DNA from: an uncultured Bryobacterales bacterium
GTDB taxonomy: Bacteria > Acidobacteriota > Terriglobia > Bryobacterales > UBA6623
Direction of reading: 5' to 3'
Length of the DNA stretch: 64,000 nucleotides
Assembly (NCBI GenBank): GCA_951813605.1
Contig: OX638379.1
Location: forward strand, 4,352,062-4,416,061
Shown here: positions 41,920-50,786 of the stretch, in pieces
How positions within the stretch are numbered: position 1 is the stretch's first letter
Layout: the number at the start of each line of letters is the position of its first letter
The notes under the pieces: generated by a model
Told to the model about the DNA's origin: nothing
Databases searched by the model: none
The model's input: the letters and a program-made list of their open reading frames with translations, nothing else
Made by a program: the position numbers and the translations under genes

Positions 41920-42146
41920 CGGGTCCTTCCATTAGGCAAGACGCCGCGAAAAGCGGAAAAGACGAGCTGAAATCGGCTTGCGAGGCTGTTTCCTGTGCCC
42001 CAAGCGTGGCATAACCGGGGAAATCGGGCAAACTCTAGCGGTTTTTGCGATTCTTGCCGTAAGAGAGGGCCTCTCAATCGTCTTAGGTAGTGCTGACAAA
42101 ACCTACGGTTCGATTTACCTTCTCCTTGTGAACCTGTGGTTGACAA
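41920..42146. other. Divergent intergenic region, possible small RNA or leader
   Basis: 227 bp between the leftward sigma gene and the rightward deacetylase gene, without a protein gene. It contains AT-rich patches (GCGGTTTTTGCGATTCTTG; GACAAAACCTACGGTTCGAT) and ends in a strong hairpin. A short plus-strand transcript ending at that hairpin is possible. Confidence 0.35.
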
Positions 42147-42174
42147 AAGCGGCGGGGCCTCGGCCCCGCCGCTT
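42147..42174. terminator. Strong GC hairpin, probable intrinsic terminator
   Basis: A perfect 13-bp inverted repeat (AAGCGGCGGGGCC with a 2-base centre). Rightward it is followed by a T-rich TTCCCTTTT run. Read leftward, TTTT follows the stem directly, so it may work in both directions. It stands only 26 bp before the GTG of the next gene, an odd place for a terminator unless it ends a transcript from the preceding intergenic region. Confidence 0.6.
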
Positions 42175-42200
42175 CCCTTTTAGGGCAGATCCCAACTCGC

Positions 42201-43025
42201 GTGACGCGGCTCGCAGTGAACGCTGACGACTTCGGCTTCACTCCAGGCGTGAATGAAGGCATCCTGCGGAGCTACCTCCGGGGCATCGTACGATCCACCT
42301 CGCTGATGGCGAACGGCTCTGCACTCAAGCAAGCTGTCCGCATCGCTCAAGAGCACCCGGGCCTGGACGTCGGCTGCCATCTGACGCTCGTCCAGGGTGA
42401 ATCCCTAGCACGGCCCGGGACGCAGCTTCCCGACTCGCTGGCGAAGCTGCTAGCGAATTTCCCTAGCCGGGAGGGGATGGTCGCAGAGTTCCGGGCGCAG
42501 ATCGAGTCGCTGCTATCGCACGGCATTCGCCCGACGCACCTTGACACCCACAAGCATGTTCATTTCCTGCCGCCAGTGCTCGACGCTGTGGCGCTGGTGG
42601 CAGACGAGTACTCCATCTCTTGGATACGAAAGCCGTTTGACCTGCCGGTGGGCTGGCAACCCGGGCTCAGGGCCGTTCTCGGCCTAGCCACGCAGCCCTT
42701 GCGGATACCGTTCGAGGAACGACTGCAGGGAGCGGCCTGCCGGACGACCGACTATTTCTCGGGGTTCGTGGTGACCGGCTCGCTCACTGGTTCGTGGCTA
42801 GCCTCCCTTCTGGCGGCCTTGCCGGACGGCCTCGGAGAGTTCGTGTGCCACCCGGGGATTTGCGGGCCCGAGCTGCACGAGGCCGGCACCAGGCTCAAGG
42901 AAAGCCGCGAGGCCGAAATGGAAGTCCTGTGTTCGCCTGCAGTGAAGCGCGCCGTGGTCGAGCACGGGGTCGAGATTGTCTCCTTCCGAGAGCTTTCGGG
43001 GCCCAAGGCAGCCTCCGGCTATTGA
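42201..43025 (+). CDS. ChbG/YdjC-family carbohydrate deacetylase
   Basis: 274 residues from a GTG start. Motifs: LAVNADDFGFTPGVNEGILR (metal-binding DD), GCHLTLVQGESL and THLDTHKHVHFLPPVLDAV (metal His residues), and a C-terminal EFVCHPGI. This is the YdjC-like fold shared by chitooligosaccharide deacetylase ChbG and hopanoid-associated HpnK. It removes N-acetyl groups from small amino-sugar oligosaccharides or glycolipids. No hopanoid genes are near, so the substrate is open. It converges with ribA, with a 115-bp gap that holds nothing I recognise. Confidence 0.85.
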   Translation: MTRLAVNADDFGFTPGVNEGILRSYLRGIVRSTSLMANGSALKQAVRIAQEHPGLDVGCHLTLVQGESLARPGTQLPDSLAKLLANFPSREGMVAEFRAQIESLLSHGIRPTHLDTHKHVHFLPPVLDAVALVADEYSISWIRKPFDLPVGWQPGLRAVLGLATQPLRIPFEERLQGAACRTTDYFSGFVVTGSLTGSWLASLLAALPDGLGEFVCHPGICGPELHEAGTRLKESREAEMEVLCSPAVKRAVVEHGVEIVSFRELSGPKAASGY

Positions 43026-43140
43026 CCCGTCGGAAATCGAATCTTGATCCTGTCGTGGCCGTCGGCGCTGGGGACCGACCCGATAGCCCATGAGCAGGCC
43101 CGAGCGAAGCTGTAGAGAGCCTAGGCGCACGGAAGCGGCT

Positions 43141-43764
43141 CTAGACAATGTGCCCGAGCTTCTCTCGCTTTGTCCGCAGGTACGAGGCCGCCAGGTCACC
43201 GGCATCCGGATCGCAGGCAACGCGCTCCACAACCCTGATCCCCCCACTTTCGAGCGCTTGGACCTTCGCGGGGTTGTTGGAGAGCATGCGCACTCGGGTC
43301 ATTCCGAAATGGCGCAGAACCGCTATCGAGAAACCGTACTCGCGCTCATCGGCGTCGAATCCGAGCTGCTGGTTCGCCTCGACCGTATCGGCCCCTTCGT
43401 CCTGCAACTGGTACGCTTTCAATTTGTTCAGCAGTCCGATGCCGCGACCCTCCTGCGGATCGTAGATCAGCAGGCCGCGCTCGCACTTCCCGATCTTCGA
43501 GAGGGCCAGGGCGAGTTGCGGCCCGCAGTCGCATCGCAAGCTGCCGAACACCTCTCCGGTGAGACACTGCGAATGAATGCGCAGCAAAGGCGCGGCGCCG
43601 TCAGCCTGAAGGTCGCCCCGCGCGAGGGCCACCAAGTCCTGGTCGCCCCGCGGCCCGGTCCCCCGAAAGCCGCAAACGCGGAAGTCGCCGAAACGCGTTG
43701 GCAAGTTAGCGTCGGCGACCATTTGCACGGAATAGCCTGAAGCCGACTTGCTTGAATCCGCCAT
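43141..43764 (-). CDS. ribA: GTP cyclohydrolase II
   Basis: 207 residues from ATG 43764; the frame is open farther upstream but similarity starts with QMVADANLPTRFGDFRVCGF. LRIHSQCLTGEVFGSLRCDC carries the three zinc Cys (C67, C78, C80). QEGRGIGLLNKLKAYQLQDE and FGMTRVRMLSNNPAKVQALE are also conserved. The enzyme converts GTP to the first riboflavin-pathway pyrimidine plus formate and pyrophosphate. It is a stand-alone RibA without a fused RibB domain. Confidence 0.92.
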   Translation of the reverse strand: MADSSKSASGYSVQMVADANLPTRFGDFRVCGFRGTGPRGDQDLVALARGDLQADGAAPLLRIHSQCLTGEVFGSLRCDCGPQLALALSKIGKCERGLLIYDPQEGRGIGLLNKLKAYQLQDEGADTVEANQQLGFDADEREYGFSIAVLRHFGMTRVRMLSNNPAKVQALESGGIRVVERVACDPDAGDLAASYLRTKREKLGHIV

Positions 43765-43839
43765 CGGGAGTATCGCCTGCGGAATGGCCCCGCCCGTCGC
43801 CGAAGGCGGGTTGAAGTCCCCCCGCGCCCCCGAAGAATT

Positions 43840-43845
43840 ATTATA
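43840..43845 (-). promoter_or_regulatory. Possible -10 box for ribA
   Basis: The minus strand has a consensus TATAAT at 43845-43840, ~75 bp before the ribA start, with a weak TTCGAC about 15 bases upstream. No FMN-riboswitch signature is seen in the leader. Confidence 0.4.
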
Positions 43846-43891
43846 GGCTGCTTGGCGCAGGTCGAATCCGCGGGAAACGGCCCACTCATCA

Positions 43892-45229
43892 ATGGCTAAC
43901 ACAGACCTCCTCGTCACGCTCCTAGTCAAGGTCGCGGTGCTGGCCTCGATGGCGAGCATCGCCTTGCGACCGAACTTCGCAAAGCGACTCTTCCTGAGGG
44001 AGCGGCGGTCGATTCGGCAGCGGCTGGAACTTGCAGTCCTGTTCGGCGTCGTTTTCGCCGGCGGGTCGCTGGTAAGGGTTGTCCTGGGCTATCGCGCTGC
44101 GGAGGTCGGTATCGAGGGGGCTTTCGTCTCCGGACTGGTGGGCGGCTACGTTTCCGGCGCGGTGGCGGGCGCCCTGATCTCCTTGCCGGCAGTCCTAGGG
44201 CCCGAATTCGAGTGGGCGACGCTTCCCTTGCTTGTCGGAGTGGGCTCGCTCGGCGGTCTCGTGCGCTTTTTCGCCCCCAATCCTGAAGAAGTCTGGCGGT
44301 TCTCGCCGTTTTTCCTGTTCCCGCTCGTCGCATGGGCCCGCGGGCAAATCCCGCACACCCAGGGAGCGTTTCAGTGCGCTTTGCTCATCGCGTGTATCGG
44401 GATCGAGTCCGTTCGCACCCAGATAGCGCAAATGGGCCTGGTATTCGCCTTCCACGACAGCGGCGACCCCCTCCACCCTCTCCCTACCGTGCTCATCTAC
44501 CTCGCGACGGTGATAGGAGTCGGGCTGACGCTCAAGGTGTGGAACAACACTCGAAACGAATGGAAGATCGAAAACCAGCAGAGGCTGCTCGTCGAAGCCC
44601 GCCTGCTGACCCTCACCCACCAGATGAGCCCGCATTTCCTGTTCAACACGCTCAATTCCGTGGCGTCCTTGATCCGCAGCGACCCAAGACAGGCACGCCA
44701 GATGGTTTTCCGCCTTTCCACCATTCTGCGGAGGCTGTTGCGAGAGCAGCAGGCATTCGTGCCCTTGCGAGAGGAACTCGCTCTTATCGATGACTATCTC
44801 CAGATCGAGCTGGTGCGTTTCGGGGGTAGGCTGCGGATCAAGAAAGAGATCGACGGGCACGTTGCCGAGGCACTCATTCCAAGCATGATCCTCCAGCCAA
44901 TCGTCGAGAACTCGATCAAGCACGGGATTGGACCGAAGGTGGGCCGCGGCACCATTCGCCTCCTAGGTGGGCTAAGAGCCGGTAGGCTGCAGATCGAGGT
45001 GGAGGACGATGGCGTAGGCATCCCGCTGGAGGACATTCCGAATGTGTTCCGAAAAGGAATCGGGCTGAGTAATGTCCGCGAGCGCCTGACGTTTCTGTTT
45101 GGGAACGACTTCCAGTTCGTGTTCGAGCCGCGCGAGGGTGGCGGGGTACGGGTAAGGATTCAGATCCCGGAGCTGAGCGAAGCGGACCGGGCCCGAGTTC
45201 GGGCATTCGAGCGGGCGGGCACCGCCTAA
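43892..45229 (+). CDS. LytS-type membrane sensor histidine kinase
   Basis: 445 residues. The first ~215 contain six or so membrane spans resembling the 5TM-LYT sensor (LVKVAVLASMASIAL; LAVLFGVVFAGGSLVRVVLG; LVGGYVSGAVAGALISLPAV). A short linker leads to the His_kinase core: LLTLTHQMSPHFLFNTLNSV with phospho-acceptor H248, then LREELALIDDYLQIELVRFG. The ATP domain has PSMILQPIVENSIKHGI (N box), VEDDGVGIP and GIGLSNVRERL. Such kinases usually sit beside a LytTR-type response regulator; none is adjacent here. It diverges from ribA and converges with the sulfatase. Confidence 0.88.
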   Translation: MANTDLLVTLLVKVAVLASMASIALRPNFAKRLFLRERRSIRQRLELAVLFGVVFAGGSLVRVVLGYRAAEVGIEGAFVSGLVGGYVSGAVAGALISLPAVLGPEFEWATLPLLVGVGSLGGLVRFFAPNPEEVWRFSPFFLFPLVAWARGQIPHTQGAFQCALLIACIGIESVRTQIAQMGLVFAFHDSGDPLHPLPTVLIYLATVIGVGLTLKVWNNTRNEWKIENQQRLLVEARLLTLTHQMSPHFLFNTLNSVASLIRSDPRQARQMVFRLSTILRRLLREQQAFVPLREELALIDDYLQIELVRFGGRLRIKKEIDGHVAEALIPSMILQPIVENSIKHGIGPKVGRGTIRLLGGLRAGRLQIEVEDDGVGIPLEDIPNVFRKGIGLSNVRERLTFLFGNDFQFVFEPREGGGVRVRIQIPELSEADRARVRAFERAGTA

Positions 45230-45242
45230 CCTATCGGGCGAG

Positions 45243-46823
45243 CTATTCGGCGGGGTCGATGTCGCTCTCGACAATCCATGTTGCGACCTGCGCGGCGCCT
45301 GCCATGAATCTCTCGTAGTACCCCGCCCATCTGGTGGCGTTCGGATACTCGTCGAATATCCTTCCTTGGCCAAACATGCGGGGATCCTCCTGGGCCTTCA
45401 GCTTGTCCACGAGCTGCGCGGCCAGCCCTTCCTTGGCCGGGGCGTATTCGAGGTCGGAGGCCAAGTTGCGAACGCAGGCGGGATCCTCATCGAGATTGTA
45501 GAGTTCCTCGGCGCCGCGACGACCGAACGCGAGCCGCCAGAACAGATCGTCTCCGCCGGACCGTCGCAGGTCAAGAATCTGCGTTTTGGTCGGGCTGGCA
45601 TCGACTGCCAGGTAGCCGGTCTCGGGGTTGCCGGCCGGCCAGCGATCCGTTTCGAAGTTCCTCAGGTACAGCAGGTTGCCCTTGACGATGCCCCGAATCG
45701 GATAGCCGACGTCGTCAGGCCGTCCGACATCGTGCCGCTCCTTTCCTACCAGCACGTGGTCGCGGCCCGGATCGATCTGCCCGGACTTGGGCGATATGAG
45801 AAGGTCCATCAGAGTGCGTCCCGCGGTCGGCTGCATGCCGGCGCTCGACCAATCCACTCCAGCGGCATCCAGCACAGTGGGAGCGATGTCAACGAAACTG
45901 ACGAAGTCGGTCACCGAGCGACCTCGATGCGGGACGCCGTCCAGCCACATGATGGCGAGGGGCAAGTGGTTAGACAGTTCGTACTCCTGCGCCTTTACGC
46001 GCGGGAAGGGCATGCCGTTGTCCGAAGTGACGATGACAAGCGTGTTGCCGAGCTCTCCCCCGTCCTCCAGGGCCGCCAGCATGCGGCCGAGGTGACTGTC
46101 GAAGTGCTCGATCTCGAATGCGTAGTCGAGCATGTCGTGGCGCACCGTCTCTGTGTCGGGCCAGAATGGAAAAACCTCTTCGATATCCTCGACGCTCTTG
46201 CCGCCGAGTCTTTCGCCGGAACGGAACTCGTAAGCACGGTGGGGCTCTCGAGAGCCGTACCAAAAGGCCCACGGCTGCCCATCGGGTGCTGCGTCTAGGA
46301 AGTCACTGAAGTTCGCGGCGTAATCGGTTCTCGTGATCTTGGATGTCGGCGGCACGGCCTCGCGGTCATTGAACGGCGTCCCTGCCAGCTGACGAGGATT
46401 GCCGGCGGAATCGTTGGCAACACCGGGGCTCCAGCCCTTCGCGGTCATTCCAACGAAGTACCCGTTCTCGGCCAGCGCTTCAGGAAAGCTCTTGAACTCC
46501 GGAGGGAAGAACGCCATGTGGTTTGCCGCCTCCTTCAGCTGCCACGGATTTCGCCCGGTCAGGATGGCTGCGCGGGAAGGCGCGCACTTGGCATCCGGCG
46601 TGTAGGCGTTTTGAAACAGGACTCCGTCTCGAGCGACGCGGTCAAAGTGCGGAGTGCTGACCCAGTCCGTGCCGTACGCGCTCATATGCGGATATGACGC
46701 GTCGTCCGCGATGGCGAACAGAATGTTGGGCTGGGAAGGCCTGGCGGCCGGTTCTCCGGCGCAACCGATCGCTAGTAGAGCGAGGAGGAGCCCGGTAGGT
46801 TCGCGCCAGAGCATGGTAGCCAT
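45243..46823 (-). CDS. Lipoprotein sulfatase
   Basis: 526 residues from ATG 46823 (46814 is possible). A lipobox ([12 protein letters not shown], Cys21) suggests attachment to the outer membrane. The sulfatase domain starts [20 protein letters not shown] with the metal Asp pair. The formylglycine signature is [13 protein letters not shown] (C80). Later [20 protein letters not shown] carries the second metal site. It resembles heparan/N-sulfoglucosamine-type sulfatases. It lies 61 bp after the acyl-CoA dehydrogenase gene on the same strand. A formylglycine-generating enzyme must be elsewhere. Confidence 0.87.
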   Translation of the reverse strand: MATMLWREPTGLLLALLAIGCAGEPAARPSQPNILFAIADDASYPHMSAYGTDWVSTPHFDRVARDGVLFQNAYTPDAKCAPSRAAILTGRNPWQLKEAANHMAFFPPEFKSFPEALAENGYFVGMTAKGWSPGVANDSAGNPRQLAGTPFNDREAVPPTSKITRTDYAANFSDFLDAAPDGQPWAFWYGSREPHRAYEFRSGERLGGKSVEDIEEVFPFWPDTETVRHDMLDYAFEIEHFDSHLGRMLAALEDGGELGNTLVIVTSDNGMPFPRVKAQEYELSNHLPLAIMWLDGVPHRGRSVTDFVSFVDIAPTVLDAAGVDWSSAGMQPTAGRTLMDLLISPKSGQIDPGRDHVLVGKERHDVGRPDDVGYPIRGIVKGNLLYLRNFETDRWPAGNPETGYLAVDASPTKTQILDLRRSGGDDLFWRLAFGRRGAEELYNLDEDPACVRNLASDLEYAPAKEGLAAQLVDKLKAQEDPRMFGQGRIFDEYPNATRWAGYYERFMAGAAQVATWIVESDIDPAE

Positions 46824-46884
46824 GAGCGTAGCACCGGCACTGCTGTTTCCGGTCGCACGGGCAATTGCGGGCCGGCCAGTGGCA

Positions 46885-47970
46885 TCAGGACAGGCCGAGG
46901 CCGTGGGCGATCCGGTCCAAATGCCACTTGGTGTCGCCATAGGTGAACTCGCACGCCTTGGCGCGCTTCAGGTAGAGGTGCAAGTCCTGCTCCCAAGTGA
47001 ATCCAAGCCCCCCGTGAAGCTGGATTCCGGTCTGGCTAGCATGCACGCTGGTCGCGTTGGCCGTGGCCTTGGCTATAGATGCCGCCTCTGCCAGCTGGTC
47101 GGGAAGCTCGTCCGCCGCGGCCGCCGCGTAGTAGACCGCGGTGAGAGCCTTCTCCAAGCCGATCAGCATGTCGGCAGCCTTGTGCTGCACGGCCTGAAAG
47201 GTGCCCACTGCTCGCCCGAATTGCTTGCGACTCTTGACGTAGTCGACCGTCGTTTCAAGCACTCGGGCGGCGGAGCCGGCCATTTCAGCGGAAAGGGCAA
47301 TGGAAGCTTTGTCCACGATCGCCTGCAAGTCGCCGAGCGTGCCATCGCCAACGGGCTCGAGGTTTTCCTCGCGGCAGGATACCTGGTACAGCGGGCGCGT
47401 CACGTCCATCGAATGCAGGTTCGCGATTTCAGCCTCGCGCGCTACGCTAAGCCGCACGGCGTTTCCCCCGGTGCGGCCTAGAAACAGAATCAGGCCCGCT
47501 TCCGCGGCATCGGGTACGTAGCGCTTGGTAGCGGTTCCGTTCGACGGGGGCTGCAGCATCATCGGGGTCCAGCCGGAGTCCGGCTCGTAGATGCCAACGG
47601 TGGCTTTGAGCGCGCCGCCTGCGATGTCGGGGAGGTATCGCTGCTGCGCCGCATGACTGCCAAGCGTTTCCAAGGCGGTGGCAGCCAAAACGCCGCTGGC
47701 GTGCAGCGTGCCCGGAATCAAGTGCCGGCCCGCTTCTTCCATGAGCACGGCGAGATCGAACATTCCAAGGCCCAGGCCCTCGTTGTCCTCGCTGACAAGA
47801 AGGCCCGGCCAGCCGAGGTCAGCCATCTTGGACCAAAGAGCGCCGGCCGCCGAGATCCCGTCGTCCGCGTCGAGCATGCGGCGCAGCTCGGCTACTGGCC
47901 ATTCTTCGCGCAGGAAGGCCCGCGCGGAATCCCGCAGAAGGATCTGTTCGTCGTTAAGGCTGAAGTCCAC
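46885..47970 (-). CDS. Acyl-CoA dehydrogenase subunit lacking the usual catalytic Glu
   Basis: 361 residues. [40 protein letters not shown], and the C-terminal [20 protein letters not shown] and [20 protein letters not shown] fix the family. The FAD-domain middle strand (usual F.LTEP) is degenerate ([12 protein letters not shown]). At the position of the catalytic Glu (YEGT-like in active enzymes) it reads [12 protein letters not shown]. It starts 11 bp after a second dehydrogenase gene. This matches paired enzymes such as FadE28/FadE29, where one subunit is catalytically incomplete and the pair forms an alpha2beta2 enzyme. Confidence 0.85.
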   Translation of the reverse strand: MDFSLNDEQILLRDSARAFLREEWPVAELRRMLDADDGISAAGALWSKMADLGWPGLLVSEDNEGLGLGMFDLAVLMEEAGRHLIPGTLHASGVLAATALETLGSHAAQQRYLPDIAGGALKATVGIYEPDSGWTPMMLQPPSNGTATKRYVPDAAEAGLILFLGRTGGNAVRLSVAREAEIANLHSMDVTRPLYQVSCREENLEPVGDGTLGDLQAIVDKASIALSAEMAGSAARVLETTVDYVKSRKQFGRAVGTFQAVQHKAADMLIGLEKALTAVYYAAAAADELPDQLAEAASIAKATANATSVHASQTGIQLHGGLGFTWEQDLHLYLKRAKACEFTYGDTKWHLDRIAHGLGLS

Positions 47971-47981
47971 GCTTGTGCTCC

Positions 47982-49172
47982 TTACTTGCGAGGCAGGCCG
48001 AGCACCCGCTCGGCGATGACAGTGCGCAGGATCTCGGAGGTTCCGCCCTCGATCGTGTTGGCGCGCGATCGGAGGTACCCGAACTGCCAGCTGTTCTCAA
48101 ACGATTCCCCGGTCTCGGAGAGGGCCTCCGTGCCCCAGGTCGAGGACGATTCGCCCGCTTGGTCGAATCCGCCCCCTGGAAGCAGCGGAGCGTCGGGGCC
48201 CAGGGTGGAAATTCCGATTTCCTGAAGTCTCTGGTTCATCTCCGCCCACGCTACCTTGACCACTGAGGACTCGAATCCGAAGAGTCGCCCAGCAAGGCGC
48301 TCGCAGGTCAGCGTGAGGCACTGGCTGTCGACATAGGCAAGCGCGACTTCGCGGGCTTGCTGCGTGTCGAGAGGCACGTCTCGGCCCCGTATCCCTTCGA
48401 GCAACCTGTCGAACTGCTGCTGCAGGCGGACGCTGAGACTGACGGAAATGTTGGCCCGCTCCCTGGTGAAGGTCTTCATGCCGACGATCCAGCCGTCGTT
48501 CTCAGCACCGACGCGGTTGGCCTTCGGCACGCGCACTTCGTCAAAGAAGACCTCGCCGAACTCGGCCTCGCCAGTGATCTGGCGAAGGGGCTTCACCGTC
48601 ACGCCGGGACTCCTCAAGTCCACGATCAGGGCCGTGATGCCTTTGTGCCTCGGCGCCGCTGGATCGGTGCGCGCGAGAAGCCATATGTATTCGGCGATCA
48701 GCGAATTGGAGGTCCAGATTTTCTGGCCGGTTACGACATAATCATCCCCGTCATCCACCGCTCTGGCCTGAAGGCCGGCTAGGTCCGATCCGGCGTTCGG
48801 TTCGGAAAAGCCCTGGCACCAGATCTCCTCGGCCGTGAGGATCGGCTTGAGATAGCGCCGCTTCTGCTCCTCGCTGCCAACGGCGATCAAGGCGGGCCCG
48901 ACGATCATGAGTCCGATATTGTTGACGCTCGGCGGGACCTTGGCTCGCGCGGCTTCCTCGTTGAAGATCGCCTGCTGGCGGAAGCCCAGCCCCTGGCCTC
49001 CATACTCTGCAGGCCAAGTCAGCCCCAGCCAGCCCGCTTCGTACAACTGCCGCTGCCAAGCTTTGAGGGCGTCCACGTCATGCTTGGCGATGCTTGGAGC
49101 ATTGTCGGAGAGCCACGCCCGCAGGCGGGCCCGGTAAGTCGCCTCTTCGGACGTATCTTGCAGTCTAGGCAT
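47982..49172 (-). CDS. Acyl-CoA dehydrogenase, probable catalytic subunit
   Basis: 396 residues from ATG 49172. Typical segments: WLGLTWPAEYGGQGLGFRQQ, WCQGFSEPNAGSDLAGLQAR (FAD/substrate strand), DYVVTGQKIWTSNSLIAEYI, and a C-terminal RSRANTIEGGTSEILRTVIA that keeps the catalytic Glu. It oxidises acyl-CoA to the 2-enoyl-CoA. Together with the following gene (11-bp gap) it probably forms one heteromeric enzyme. Sterol or other bulky side-chain substrates are typical of such pairs, but this is inference. Confidence 0.87.
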   Translation of the reverse strand: MPRLQDTSEEATYRARLRAWLSDNAPSIAKHDVDALKAWQRQLYEAGWLGLTWPAEYGGQGLGFRQQAIFNEEAARAKVPPSVNNIGLMIVGPALIAVGSEEQKRRYLKPILTAEEIWCQGFSEPNAGSDLAGLQARAVDDGDDYVVTGQKIWTSNSLIAEYIWLLARTDPAAPRHKGITALIVDLRSPGVTVKPLRQITGEAEFGEVFFDEVRVPKANRVGAENDGWIVGMKTFTRERANISVSLSVRLQQQFDRLLEGIRGRDVPLDTQQAREVALAYVDSQCLTLTCERLAGRLFGFESSVVKVAWAEMNQRLQEIGISTLGPDAPLLPGGGFDQAGESSSTWGTEALSETGESFENSWQFGYLRSRANTIEGGTSEILRTVIAERVLGLPRK

Positions 49173-49376
49173 GGGCTTACAGTTATTGTACATTCGGCCG
49201 AGCCGCCTCGTATGCCACTGCAATAGACGGCAGGCTGCAGACAAGATGCCCTTCGTCGGACCGCTTCATCCGACGCCAATGAGATTTCATGTCAAAGTTA
49301 AACTATTACAACACTGCAAGGCAGATTCAATATGGCTGCCCTGCTTGGCACGGAACGGAAAAACCATGAATTGGCC

Positions 49377-49395
49377 GGCATGATAAAGTCATGCC
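49377..49395. promoter_or_regulatory. 19-bp palindrome, candidate operator
   Basis: GGCATGA-TAAAG-TCATGCC has two perfect 7-bp arms. It lies in the 312-bp divergent region (49173-49484) between the acyl-CoA dehydrogenase pair and the Fic-like gene. Its size and symmetry suit a TetR-type repressor, but no regulator gene is adjacent. The rest of this region is AT-richer than its surroundings and shows no gene. Confidence 0.35.
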
Positions 49396-49484
49396 ATGCT
49401 TTGCCTTGCTCAAGTTAAGCTTGCGAAGGACTGGCCGTATTGTGGTTTCCCAAGCAGTATTGCCACCGATCGGGAGACACTGGC

Positions 49485-50786
49485 ATGGCGCTAGACGGGG
49501 CTAGAAAGCAAGCGCGGCCGGTTGGCTCGTTCGCCGACCTGGGACGGTTCCCGACCGATTCGGCTATCGTTCCGGACGGCCCTCTCGGCTCGGAACTCGA
49601 GATGGCGGACCGCGCCCTGTGCCGCTTGGAGGGGGCGGTGTCCGCGCTGCCGGACGCAAGCGTGTACGCCGAGATGCACCTGAGATGCGAGGCCACCCGG
49701 TCGAGCGTGCTCAGCGGCTACTCCGCTGCTTTGACAAGCCTTCTACCGGAGAAGGCCTCCCCCGCTTCGGCATCGGGAGCCTCCCCGCCCGGTGCGGCAG
49801 CCCGTTGCCTGCAGGCGATGCAAGCCGCATTGAGCAAGCCCCCCGACGACCCGCTGTCTCTGGACGCGCTGCGGGAAGCCCAAGGCATCTTGTGCAGCCC
49901 TGAGAGCGAGGCCGCTGGTCTCGACAGCGAACCGCGGGCGGAAGCATCCGGACCCGAGGATTCGCCTGCGGCGAGGCTTCGCGATCTGTGGGAAGAGGCA
50001 CTCGCGACCTCGGAAGGCCACGCGCGCTTGCCTGCGCTCGCGCGAATCGGCATGGCGCAGGCTCGCATCGAGTCTGCTCGGCCGTTCCCTGCCGGAAACG
50101 GCCGCATGGCGAGAATCCTCGTCCCCCTCTTGCTGAACCGGCAACGCGGCTTGACGCTCGGCATATCCGGATTCCTCCTCGCCCACGCCGCCGAGTACAG
50201 CCGCCTTGCGCAGTCCGGCGCAGCTTCCGAGGGCGGGGAGGCCTGGCTGAAGTTTTTCCTGCGGGGCGTCGCCGAGTCGGCGGCAGGCTCTGCTGACGAG
50301 ATCCGTCGCGTCACCGCGCTGCGCGAAGAGCACCGTGACGCTGTCACGGCAAGTCTGGGCCACGCGGTCGGCAGGGGGCTTCGGGTACTGCATCGCCTCG
50401 GCCGCAAGCCGCTCGCGACGGTGGCTGACGTCCGGGCCATCACCGGAACCTCGTACGTCGCGGCCAACCTCCTCGTCTCGAGGTTCACCGACCTCGGAAT
50501 CTTGGAGGAGGTCACTGGCTACCGACGCAATCGCGTTTTCCTCTATGGCCCGTATGTACGGCTTTTCGAGACCGATTCGCACGCAATGGGCACCGTAGCT
50601 GAACTCGCTCCCGTGCGGTCGGTCAAGGTTCGCGCTGGGCGCGCGCGAGCCGGAAAGCCCCGATCCAAGGCCCCCGGCCGCAGCGCTCCCGAGCAGGCGC
50701 CGCTGGAGTCGAAGGCGTCGCAGCCTAAGCCTGGTTCGGAGGCCCCGCGACGACGCCTGCCGACGCTCTCGGATCACCTCCTATAG
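49485..50786 (+). CDS. Fic-fold protein with degenerate catalytic motif and C-terminal winged helix
   Basis: 433 residues from ATG 49485 (GGGAG 9 bases upstream); a TTG at 49440 is possible. The N-terminal Fic_N-like part has YAEMHLRCEATRSSVLSGYS, where active homologues have SSxIEG with an inhibitory Glu (here Ser77). The core has IESARPFPAGNGRMARILVP against the HPFxDGNGRxxR consensus: the catalytic His is Arg199 and the acidic residue is Ala203, while the GNGR loop remains. LKFFLRGVAESA and the DNA-binding-like LATVADVRAITGTSYVAANL then LGILEEVTGYRRNRVFLYGP follow as in Fic-winged-helix proteins. AMP transfer is unlikely; a regulatory role is plausible. A basic, Pro-rich tail of ~60 residues ends it. 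It converges with trmJ with a 6-bp overlap. Confidence 0.8.
   Translation: MALDGARKQARPVGSFADLGRFPTDSAIVPDGPLGSELEMADRALCRLEGAVSALPDASVYAEMHLRCEATRSSVLSGYSAALTSLLPEKASPASASGASPPGAAARCLQAMQAALSKPPDDPLSLDALREAQGILCSPESEAAGLDSEPRAEASGPEDSPAARLRDLWEEALATSEGHARLPALARIGMAQARIESARPFPAGNGRMARILVPLLLNRQRGLTLGISGFLLAHAAEYSRLAQSGAASEGGEAWLKFFLRGVAESAAGSADEIRRVTALREEHRDAVTASLGHAVGRGLRVLHRLGRKPLATVADVRAITGTSYVAANLLVSRFTDLGILEEVTGYRRNRVFLYGPYVRLFETDSHAMGTVAELAPVRSVKVRAGRARAGKPRSKAPGRSAPEQAPLESKASQPKPGSEAPRRRLPTLSDHLL

Noticed and set aside
43765..43891. Possible FMN riboswitch before ribA
   Set aside because: The short ribA leader lacks the conserved RFN blocks, so I do not call one.
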